From assembly GCA_025350365.1 (NCBI GenBank), contig JANXXY010000007.1, positions 1 to 5,413 of the forward strand: 5,413 nucleotides of DNA. The letters run 5' to 3'. A model generated the notes under the pieces. That model saw only the letters and a list, made by a program, of their open reading frames with translations, ran no database searches and had not been told where the DNA came from. Shown one piece after another: positions 1 to 5,413 of this stretch. The position numbers were made by a program, and so were the translations under genes. Positions within the stretch are counted from its first letter, which is position 1, and each line of letters begins with the position of its first letter. Source of the DNA: Bacteroidales bacterium. Its GTDB lineage: Bacteria; Bacteroidota; Bacteroidia; Bacteroidales; JAAUTT01.

Positions 1-202
1 CCCTCCGACTAACCATAAATAACTGATTGTCATTTCGAGAGTCTATAACAAAAAATTGGGGCATAATGCGTTGATGACAGTGAGTTAATTTATTATAAAT
101 GTGCCGGTTGCCTAAATCTGTCATTGGTACAAAGTGAGAAATCTCAAAGTCAAATTGTTTCTCGGTTACTATTGATTTATAATCATTATAAACTTCGATT
201 CC
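1..202 (-). other. Open minus-strand frame running off the left edge; possible gene remnant or 3' part of a neighbouring gene
   Basis: On the minus strand, 67 codons from base 202 down to base 2 contain no stop, while all three plus-strand frames hit stops within the first 30 bases. The frame is preceded by an in-frame TAG (203-205). The first possible ATG is at 124-122 (MTDLGNRHIYNKL...), with no convincing ribosome binding site. The translation before that ATG (GIEVYNDYKSIVTEKQFDFE) also looks protein-like, so a gene that lost its 5' end is possible. I do not recognise the family. In DNA this AT-rich an open stretch of this length is unusual but can arise by chance. More sequence to the left would decide it. 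Confidence 0.2.
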
Positions 203-310
203 CTAAAAAATAATGTAAAAAAGTTTGTGTTTACTGATGAATTATTTTGAATTTAAATTGTTTAATTTTGATAACGTTAAATATAAATTAAAAAAGTTTA
301 TGCAGTTGTT

Positions 311-318
311 TAGATTTG
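311..318 (+). promoter_or_regulatory. Candidate Bacteroidota -7 promoter element (TAGATTTG) upstream of the CheB-CheR fusion gene
   Basis: TAGATTTG matches the TAnnTTTG -7 consensus of Bacteroidota housekeeping promoters. It would place transcription start near base 325 and give a leader of about 70 bases before the ATG at 395. A second match, TAATTTTG, lies at 263-270. Neither has a clear TTTG -33 box at the usual spacing, and such short AT-rich motifs occur by chance in this background, so the call is tentative. Confidence 0.3.
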
Positions 319-339
319 ATTTTTATTTGATTGGTATTT

Positions 340-355
340 AATCTAAATTTAGATT
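340..355. promoter_or_regulatory. Perfect 16-bp palindrome in the leader of the CheB-CheR fusion gene; possible operator
   Basis: AATCTAAATTTAGATT is identical to its own reverse complement over all 16 bases, with no spacer. It lies about 20 bases downstream of the candidate -7 element and 39 bases before the start codon. The symmetry is what a homodimeric regulator would bind. As RNA it would form only a weak A-U hairpin with little room for a loop, so a DNA site is more plausible than a transcript structure. No regulator can be named, and chance symmetry in AT-rich DNA remains possible. Confidence 0.3.
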
Positions 356-394
356 TTCGAAATTCAAATTTTAAAGATAATAAAAACACCGATA

Positions 395-3325
395 ATGGAT
401 CCTATAAACCTAAAACCGACAGTATCTTTAACAAAAAAGGCTGTGATTTTAGATACGAATCAGTTCCCAATAGTAGGTATCGGCGCCTCGGCTGGTGGAT
501 TGGAAGCATTGGAACAATTTCTGGGTAATGTACCTGAAAAAAGCGGAATGGCTTTTGTTGTTATTCAACATCTTGATCCTACACAAAAAGGGATGTTACC
601 TGAATTGCTTCAGCGAATTTCAAAAATGGAGGTTTTTCAGGTAAAAGATCGCATGGTTGTGGAGCAAAACTGTGTTTACGTTATTCCGCCAAACAAAAGC
701 ATGTCAATATTAAAAGGAGTGTTACACCTTTTTGAACCAATTGAGGCCAGAGGGTTACGACTTCCTATTGATTACTTTCTATGTTCACTTGCCGACGACC
801 AACTGGAAAATGGTATAGGAGTCATTCTTTCAGGTATGGGCTCAGACGGTAGCGCCGGTCTACGTGCAATTAAGGAAAAAAATGGCATAGTGATGGTGCA
901 GAAACCTACCACAGCAGAATACGACAGCATGCCTCGCAGTGCAATAAATTCCGTGCTTGTCGATATTGTAGCTCCAGCCAACGAATTACCCGCAAGAATA
1001 ATGGAATTTCTTAAACATATACCCGTTGTCAAATCAGACTTCGAGACAGAAATTCAATTTAAAAATTCGCTCGAAAAAATTATTATTCTCCTGCGGGCTC
1101 ATACGGGCAACGACTTTTCGTTTTATAAAAAAAATACGGTGTACCGGCGTATTGAAAGACGCATGGATGTTCACAAAATTGATAAGATAACTACTTATGT
1201 GCGATTTTTGCAGGAAAATCCAAAGGAAATGGATATACTGTTTAAAGAATTATTAATTGGTGTAACCAATTTTTTTCGCGACGCTCCAGTTTGGGAAAAG
1301 TTGAAAGAGACGGTTATTCCAAATCTTATTGCAAACCATCCGGAGGGTTCAATATTGCGGGCATGGGTAACTGGCTGTTCTACCGGAGAAGAGGCATATT
1401 CATTGGCAATTGTATTTAAAGAAGTACTTGAAAAAATCAATCCTCGGGCAAGCATTTCCTTACAAATATTTGCTACCGATCTCGATAATGAAGCAATTGA
1501 AACAGCCCGAAAAGGTATTTTTCCTGAAAATATTGCTCATGATGTATCTCCAAAACGACTGAGCCGCTTTTTTGTAGCTACAGACGATGGTTATCGTGTA
1601 AATGCCGAAATAAGAGAAATGGTAGTATTCGCGAAACATAACATTATTATGCATCCTCCTTTTACCAAAATCGATATTCTTACATGTCGCAACCTGCTTA
1701 TATACATGGATACCGAGTTGCAAAAAAAATTACTCGGTTTGTTTCATTATAGCCTTAACCCTGATGGCTATATGCTACTGGGAAGTGCAGAAACACTTGG
1801 AACGCAAAGTCATTTTTTTATACCGGTGGATTCCAAATTGAAAATATACAAACGCTCTATTACTGCATTAACACTAGAATTGTTTGATTTCCCTTCATCT
1901 TTTTCAAGAACTCAGCAATCTAATTTTGAAAAACAAATACCTTCTACGTCAACACTGAATGTTCAAACACTTGCCGATCAACTTTTGTTACAGCATTTTT
2001 CACCTCCCGGTGTTTTAGTAAATGAAAAGGGCGACATCATTTATATCAGCGGGCGCACGGGAAAATACCTGGAGCCTTCAGTTGGTAAAGCAAACCTGAA
2101 TATTTTTGCTATGTTACGCGAAGGTTTGCGCAACGAATTTCCTATTGCCTTCCGTAAAGCCATATTGAAAAAAGAAGTGGTTATTTTGAACAATATCAAA
2201 GTAGGTACAAACGGCGGTTCGCAAACTATCAATATTACGATTCAATGGCTTAATAAACCCGAGCCTTTAAACGGCATGGTAATGATAATTTTTAATGATG
2301 TACCGGCTGTTGCTGACAACAAACAACTATCGGTAAAACAAAATAAACCATTAAAAAGTAATAGGGAAACTGAATTGGAGGAAGAGATATTGCGAACGCG
2401 AGAAGAGGTGCAGAACACACTCGAAGAAATGCAAACATCTCAGGAAGAACTGAAATCGACCAACGAGGAATTACAATCGACCAATGAAGAACTGCAATCA
2501 ACCAATGAAGAACTTACCACTTCAAAAGAAGAAATGCAAAGCCTTAATGAAGAACTTCAAACAGTGAATGCGGAATTGCAATCGAAGGTTGATGATTTTT
2601 CGCGGGTAAACAATGATATGAAAAACCTGCTTAACAGCACTGATATTGCAACCTTATTTCTTGACAAAGAATTGAATATTCGTCGCTATACCAATCAGGC
2701 TACTAAAATTTTTAAGTTAATAAAAAGCGATATAGGCAGACCATTTACCGACCAGGTTTCCGACCTTATATACCCCGAACTAGCTGCCGATGCCCTCGAA
2801 GTATTAAGAACCCTTATATTTATACAAAAACAAATTTCAGCCAAAGACGGGCGATGGTTTTCCATTCGCATTATGCCTTATCGCACATTTGACGACAGAA
2901 TAGACGGTCTGGTAATCACGTTTGTAAACACCTCCGATATCAAACAGTTGGAAGTAGAATTACACGAAACAGTACAGATGCACCATTTGCTTTTAAATTC
3001 ATCCTCCGATGTAATAATTAAATTATCAATTAATTGGAAAATATTGGAGTTTAATCTCGCAGCCGAAAAATTTTTCGGTAAAAATCATGCCGATGCTTTA
3101 AACCAAAATTTTATTCAAATGTTTGTTCCTGAGCTAATGCGGAAAAATGCAGAAAAACAGTTGAAGAAGCTGTTTAATGAAACGCCCGATAGTAAATTTA
3201 AAATGGAGGTAATAGCTGATGGAGGTAAAACGCCAATTGTTGAATGGTCAGTACATATGTTGCTAAATAACCTAAAAATGCCTGTAGGAATGATTATGAT
3301 TATTAAAAAATCGGAATATGAGTGA
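395..3325 (+). CDS. CheB methylesterase / CheR methyltransferase fusion protein with PAS domains and a coiled coil
   Basis: This 976-residue protein has no signal peptide or membrane segment and is probably cytoplasmic. Residues 25-205 form a CheB methylesterase domain with the visible triad Ser32 (GASAGG, 30-35), His59 (VIQHLDP) and Asp151 (GMGSDG). The receiver domain of classical CheB is absent. Residues 222-490 form CheR: an Arg-rich helix (VYRRIERRM, 249-257), VTNFFRD (290-296), the S-adenosylmethionine loop GCSTGEEAYS (327-336), FATDLD (359-364) and CRNLLIYM (431-438). A PAS-like domain (about 525-635), a long coiled coil (about 655-740) and two more PAS domains (about 740-850 and 857-970) follow. 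CheR methylates and CheB demethylates glutamates on chemoreceptor-like helices, using S-adenosylmethionine and water respectively. Many relatives continue into a histidine kinase, but this one stops after the last PAS. The ATG is supported by the conserved PIVGIGASAGG beginning 24 residues later. The gene overlaps the next PAS gene by 8 bp. Confidence 0.95.
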   Translation: MDPINLKPTVSLTKKAVILDTNQFPIVGIGASAGGLEALEQFLGNVPEKSGMAFVVIQHLDPTQKGMLPELLQRISKMEVFQVKDRMVVEQNCVYVIPPNKSMSILKGVLHLFEPIEARGLRLPIDYFLCSLADDQLENGIGVILSGMGSDGSAGLRAIKEKNGIVMVQKPTTAEYDSMPRSAINSVLVDIVAPANELPARIMEFLKHIPVVKSDFETEIQFKNSLEKIIILLRAHTGNDFSFYKKNTVYRRIERRMDVHKIDKITTYVRFLQENPKEMDILFKELLIGVTNFFRDAPVWEKLKETVIPNLIANHPEGSILRAWVTGCSTGEEAYSLAIVFKEVLEKINPRASISLQIFATDLDNEAIETARKGIFPENIAHDVSPKRLSRFFVATDDGYRVNAEIREMVVFAKHNIIMHPPFTKIDILTCRNLLIYMDTELQKKLLGLFHYSLNPDGYMLLGSAETLGTQSHFFIPVDSKLKIYKRSITALTLELFDFPSSFSRTQQSNFEKQIPSTSTLNVQTLADQLLLQHFSPPGVLVNEKGDIIYISGRTGKYLEPSVGKANLNIFAMLREGLRNEFPIAFRKAILKKEVVILNNIKVGTNGGSQTINITIQWLNKPEPLNGMVMIIFNDVPAVADNKQLSVKQNKPLKSNRETELEEEILRTREEVQNTLEEMQTSQEELKSTNEELQSTNEELQSTNEELTTSKEEMQSLNEELQTVNAELQSKVDDFSRVNNDMKNLLNSTDIATLFLDKELNIRRYTNQATKIFKLIKSDIGRPFTDQVSDLIYPELAADALEVLRTLIFIQKQISAKDGRWFSIRIMPYRTFDDRIDGLVITFVNTSDIKQLEVELHETVQMHHLLLNSSSDVIIKLSINWKILEFNLAAEKFFGKNHADALNQNFIQMFVPELMRKNAEKQLKKLFNETPDSKFKMEVIADGGKTPIVEWSVHMLLNNLKMPVGMIMIIKKSEYE
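2456..2518 (+). repeat. Three tandem 21-bp units encoding the heptad STNEELQ inside the coiled coil
   Basis: Three consecutive 21-base units encode STNEELQ, STNEELQ and STNEELT (residues 688-708). Units 1 and 2 differ at four bases, all synonymous. Unit 3 differs from unit 2 at two synonymous third positions and in its last codon. The DNA has therefore drifted while the protein heptad was kept, so this is a selected coiled-coil repeat and not a recent duplication. It lies within a longer heptad series (about residues 660-728) with Val/Met/Leu at every seventh position. Confidence 0.8.
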
Positions 3326-3881
3326 TGAAGAAATAGATTTTACTAACGCGAAAATGCTACGACTAAAGGCCGAAGAGCAACTAAAAGAGAAGCAAAAATT
3401 ATTAGCTAACCCACTAAATGCTTATGACCTGAAAAGAATGATGCATGAACTGCAAGTACATCAGATTGAACTGGAAATGCAGAACGAAGAGTTGCATAAG
3501 GCATATGATACTGCTGAAATTGCTCTTAAAAAATATACCATGTTATATGATTTAGCTCCCGTTGGCTATTTCACCCTCAATTTAGAAGGTGATATCGTTG
3601 ACCTTAACTTTACCGGTGCCAAAATGCTTGGAGATAGACGTTTTAGTTTTATAAACCGCAACTTTAAACTATTTATTGCTGAAGATTCACTACCGGAATT
3701 TAATAATTTTTTTCAACTAATCTGCACCACTAATGCTAAAGAATCATGCGAAGTGATGCTAGAATATGGCCATAATCCTTTATGTTTTGTTTACATGGAA
3801 GGAATATCTAATTGCGATAACCAGACTTGCCTGTTATCAATCATTGATATTACAAGATTTAAAAAACAGATTAATCTTTAA
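3318..3881 (+). CDS. Small single-PAS-domain protein, translationally coupled to the CheB-CheR fusion
   Basis: The 187-residue protein has a charged N-terminal helical region (about 10-70) containing HELQVHQIELEMQNEEL (43-59), a helix I recognise from PAS sensor kinases of Bacteroidota. One PAS domain follows (about 70-180: YDLAPVGYFTLNLEGDIVDLN ... LLSIIDITRFKK). Kinase relatives usually continue after 'DIT' into another PAS or a HisKA/HATPase module. Here a TAA stop comes seven residues after that helix starts, and no kinase remnant can be read downstream. The ATG lies inside the end of the upstream gene (8-bp overlap, ATGAGTGA), which implies coupled translation and a shared job. It may act as a sensor or dimerisation partner for the PAS domains of the fusion protein, but its ligand and output are unknown. 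Cys132, Cys144, Cys156, Cys166 and Cys171 do not form a clear metal motif. Confidence 0.85.
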   Translation: MSDEEIDFTNAKMLRLKAEEQLKEKQKLLANPLNAYDLKRMMHELQVHQIELEMQNEELHKAYDTAEIALKKYTMLYDLAPVGYFTLNLEGDIVDLNFTGAKMLGDRRFSFINRNFKLFIAEDSLPEFNNFFQLICTTNAKESCEVMLEYGHNPLCFVYMEGISNCDNQTCLLSIIDITRFKKQINL

Positions 3882-3882
3882 T

Positions 3883-3900
3883 ATAATACTTCGGTATAAT
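3883..3900 (+). terminator. C(UUCG)G tetraloop hairpin just after the PAS gene stop; possible transcript 3' end
   Basis: The RNA can fold as AUAC-UUCG-GUAU (3886-3897) closed by the very stable cUUCGg tetraloop. After one A-A mismatch, two further A-U pairs extend the stem to 3883-3900. It begins two bases after the TAA stop. The stem is short and A-U rich, and no clean U-tract follows, so it is a weak terminator at best. It may instead protect or mark the 3' end of the transcript. Confidence 0.35.
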
Positions 3901-3970
3901 TATTTAAGGTATTGATAATGAGTGCAATTTCAAAAACAAAAATTAAACGTAATTAATTATTATTCAATTA

Positions 3971-3997
3971 TTTTCAAATTTTCAAATTTTCAAATTT
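3971..3997. repeat. Three tandem TTTTCAAA 8-bp repeats in the intergenic region
   Basis: The octamer TTTTCAAA occurs three times head to tail (3971-3978, 3979-3986, 3987-3994), followed by TTT. It lies 65 bases before the start of the AraC-type gene, in a 181-bp intergenic region with no clear TAnnTTTG promoter on the coding strand. Such arrays can be iterated binding sites or a slippage-prone tract. Neither role can be shown here. Confidence 0.6.
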
Positions 3998-4062
3998 AAC
4001 GAAGTGATGTTAATAAACACCTGTTTTAATATGAAAATTATTGGCTTATTTAATTTAAAATT

Positions 4063-4623
4063 ATGAAACTCTTCATCCAAAATATGGTAAGTAATCGTTG
4101 CAAAATGATTGTGAAATCTGAACTTAAAAAGCTCGGGCTGCATTTTATATTAGTAGAGTTAGGTGAAGTGGAAATTTTTGAAAATATTTCTGAGGAACAG
4201 CAAAATATACTAAATGCCGGCCTAAAAAAAACAGGGCTAGTATTGATGAACGACAAAAAAGGTATATTAATTGAAAAAATAAAAAATATTATTATTGAAT
4301 TTGTTCATTATTCCGATGAAAAACTGAAGATAAACTTTTCCAATTATTTAAGTGAAAAACTAAATTACGATTACACCTATTTAGCCAACATTTTTTCAGA
4401 AAAACAAGGTACTACCATTGAGCATTTTATTCTAAACCACAAAATAGAAAGGGTAAAGGAATTACTTATTTACGACGAATTTAACCTTACCGAAATTGCA
4501 GACAAATTGCATTATAGCAGTGTTGCACATCTATCCAATCAATTCAAAAAAATTACAGGATTAAATCCTTCACAATATAAGAACCTCAAGCTTAGAAGTC
4601 GAAAACCACTCGAAAATATGTGA
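4063..4623 (+). CDS. AraC-family transcriptional regulator with a degenerate heavy-metal-associated-like N-terminal domain
   Basis: This is a 186-residue DNA-binding protein. The C-terminal part is an AraC domain: a first helix-turn-helix (about 92-120, YTYLANIFSEKQGTTIEHF), a connecting helix (IERVKELL, 128-135) and a second helix-turn-helix (about 140-165, LTEIADKLHYSSVAHLSNQF), ending in the typical FKKITGLNPSQYK. The N-terminal 65 residues read as a small beta-alpha-beta-beta-alpha-beta fold (KLFIQNM, then NRCKMIVKSELKKLG) like heavy-metal-associated domains. From memory, relatives carry 'NMVCxRC' here, often near metal-efflux genes. This protein has NMVSNRC: Cys13 is present, but Ser10 replaces the first cysteine of CxxC. 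Metal sensing may therefore be lost or altered. The ATG is at the start of the fold and follows an A/T-rich stretch. The next gene begins 21 bp downstream and is probably in the same transcript. The target genes are unknown. Confidence 0.88.
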   Translation: MKLFIQNMVSNRCKMIVKSELKKLGLHFILVELGEVEIFENISEEQQNILNAGLKKTGLVLMNDKKGILIEKIKNIIIEFVHYSDEKLKINFSNYLSEKLNYDYTYLANIFSEKQGTTIEHFILNHKIERVKELLIYDEFNLTEIADKLHYSSVAHLSNQFKKITGLNPSQYKNLKLRSRKPLENM

Positions 4624-4644
4624 TCACAGAATAGATAAGATAAA

Positions 4645-5175
4645 ATGAAAATTGTTCTTGTTTTTGTATCAACGTTAGATGGAAAGGTAACAAAATGGGG
4701 CGATCCACATGTAAAATCCTGGTCATCACAAAAGGATCAGGATTATTTTAATAAATTATGGAATGATGCCTCTCTTATTGTTATGGGTAGTAATACGTTT
4801 ATTGCTGAACCGTTTATACCTTCTTTGAATCATCTGCTAATTGTAATGACCAGACATCCTACTAAATATAAAAACGATGAGGTTTTGGGTCAACTTGAAT
4901 TCACTAATAAATCTCCTGATCAACTGGTCAACCGTTTTGAAAAAAAAGGTCATGAACTTATGATTGTAGTAGGTGGTGCACATATAGCCACTTCATTTTT
5001 AAAAAAACAACTAGTGGATGAAATTTGGTTGACCATCGAACCTAAAATATTTGGATTAGGAGGTAATTTTGTAATCGAAGAAAAGCTTGACATCAATCTG
5101 CGATTAATCAGTTTTGAAAAAGCAAACGATCAGGGAACTTTAATCACTAAATATGAAGTGCTAAAGGATTTATAA
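4645..5175 (+). CDS. RibD C-terminal / dihydrofolate-reductase-fold family protein, stand-alone
   Basis: The 176-residue protein is the usual size for stand-alone members of the RibD C-terminal (dihydrofolate reductase family) group. Visible motifs are STLDGKV (9-15), which matches the family's S-x-DGK start; VMGSNTF (46-52), at the place of the usual G-R-x-T-[YF]; VVGGAHIATSFL (108-119), the nucleotide-binding Gly-Gly followed by a helix; and VDEIWLTIEPKIFGLGGNF (124-142), the family's '[DE]E-x-x-[LI] ... P-x-x-x-G-x-G' ending. The family binds NAD(P)H. RibD itself reduces a pyrimidine intermediate of riboflavin synthesis, but this protein lacks the deaminase domain, so a riboflavin role should not be assumed. 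It is not a typical FolA. The substrate is unknown. It starts 21 bp after the AraC-type regulator and is probably co-transcribed with it. No strong Shine-Dalgarno is seen (AGATAAGATAAA precedes the ATG). Confidence 0.88.
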   Translation: MKIVLVFVSTLDGKVTKWGDPHVKSWSSQKDQDYFNKLWNDASLIVMGSNTFIAEPFIPSLNHLLIVMTRHPTKYKNDEVLGQLEFTNKSPDQLVNRFEKKGHELMIVVGGAHIATSFLKKQLVDEIWLTIEPKIFGLGGNFVIEEKLDINLRLISFEKANDQGTLITKYEVLKDL

Positions 5176-5230
5176 CAAATTCAAAGGGTGTATGGCAAAA
5201 TTTCTTTAATAGCTAGTATTTGTTAACCCA

Positions 5231-5247
5231 ACCCCTTTTTAAGGTGT
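5231..5247 (+). repeat. Imperfect C-rich/G-rich hairpin, first copy, downstream of the reductase gene
   Basis: ACCCCTT-TTT-AAGGTGT can pair over seven positions with one C-T mismatch. It lies 56 bases after the stop of the reductase gene and is preceded by AACCCA, as in the better copy at 5323-5338. It could help end transcription, but no U-tract follows directly. It looks like a decayed copy of the same intergenic repeat. Confidence 0.35.
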
Positions 5248-5314
5248 AGCCGTCAAGTTAATATTCATAAATAATTGTAAATCATATATATAATCCATTT
5301 ATTAAGTTTTTTTC

Positions 5315-5352
5315 GACCCCAACCCCTTAAAAAAGGGGCTATAACAGTCCCC
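5315..5352 (+). repeat. ACCCCAACCCCTT...AAGGGGCT palindromic intergenic repeat, second copy
   Basis: CCCCTT (5323-5328) and AAGGGG (5333-5338) form a perfect six-pair stem around an AAAA loop. GACCCC precedes it (5315-5320) and AGTCCCC follows (5346-5352), which could pair alternatively with GGGG. From memory, related 'ACCCC-AACCCCTT...AAGGGG' sequences are common between genes in Bacteroidota. It is much more G/C-rich than its surroundings. It may be a dispersed repeat, a bidirectional terminator or both. The rest of the final 238 bases holds no gene that I can support on either strand. Confidence 0.45.
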
Positions 5353-5413
5353 GATGAATTGGGAGTCTTAAAATAATACTTACATTTCTTGACTTAGAAA
5401 ATAAAAAAATTGA

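Noticed and set aside
331..528. A 65-codon plus-strand frame starting at TTG and overlapping the start of the fusion gene
   Set aside because: It overlaps the conserved CheB N-terminus in another frame, has a weak start, and its translation resembles no protein. The CheB frame explains this DNA.
772..2501. Several minus-strand frames of 63-87 codons within the fusion gene
   Set aside because: They lie wholly inside a long gene with clear catalytic motifs and look like shadows of its codon pattern.
3961..3997. The tandem octamers considered as a CRISPR array
   Set aside because: The units are only 8 bp and adjacent, with no spacers and no cas genes.
3991..3998. TAAATTTG on the minus strand, a match to the -7 promoter consensus
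   Set aside because: It arises from the TTTTCAAA repeat array, has no matching -33 box, and would only drive antisense RNA of the PAS gene.
4050..4256. A 68-codon minus-strand frame over the start of the AraC-type gene
   Set aside because: It is antisense to a recognisable regulator and has no family resemblance of its own.
4621..4626. The TGATCA palindrome over the stop of the AraC-type gene
   Set aside because: A six-base palindrome at a stop codon is expected by chance and too short to call an operator.
4645..5175. Naming the reductase-like gene ribD or folA
   Set aside because: The deaminase domain of RibD is absent, and the motifs fit the RibD C-terminal family and not classical FolA, so no symbol is justified.

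Overview
The window looks like chromosomal DNA from a member of the Bacteroidota. It is AT-rich, its start codons lack strong Shine-Dalgarno sequences and sit behind A/T-rich stretches, and TAnnTTTG promoter-like motifs occur upstream of the first gene. The protein types also fit the phylum: a CheB-CheR-PAS fusion, a PAS protein with the 'HELQVHQIELEMQNEEL' helix, and a short AraC regulator with a metal-binding-like N-terminus. The assignment comes from recognising families, not from a database search.

Layout, all four confident genes on the plus strand. Bases 1-394 hold no confident gene. A minus-strand frame is open from base 202 to the left edge and may be the end of a neighbouring or decayed gene. 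It is followed by an AT-rich leader with a candidate promoter (311-318) and a perfect 16-bp palindrome (340-355). Bases 395-3325 encode a 976-residue CheB methylesterase / CheR methyltransferase / PAS / coiled-coil / PAS / PAS protein. Its stop overlaps by 8 bp the start of a 187-residue PAS protein (3318-3881). A 181-bp intergenic region follows, with a C(UUCG)G hairpin and three tandem 8-bp repeats. A second two-gene unit then encodes an AraC-type regulator with a degenerate metal-binding N-terminal domain (4063-4623) and, 21 bp later, a stand-alone RibD-C/dihydrofolate-reductase-fold protein (4645-5175). The last 238 bp are non-coding and carry two related C-rich/G-rich hairpin sequences.

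The first unit is probably a signalling module. The CheB and CheR domains add and remove methyl esters on glutamates, the PAS domains sense or dimerise, and the small PAS protein is translationally coupled. No histidine kinase, receiver domain, CheA, CheW or methyl-accepting receptor is visible, so input and output are unknown. The most interesting signal is the coiled coil of the fusion protein, which carries a Glu-Glu pair in every heptad over about nine heptads. Much of it resembles receptor methylation sites, which suggests, as a hypothesis only, that the protein may be its own methyl-accepting substrate. In the second unit the regulator appears to have lost one cysteine of its CxxC motif, and it is probably co-transcribed with a small NAD(P)H-dependent reductase-like protein.
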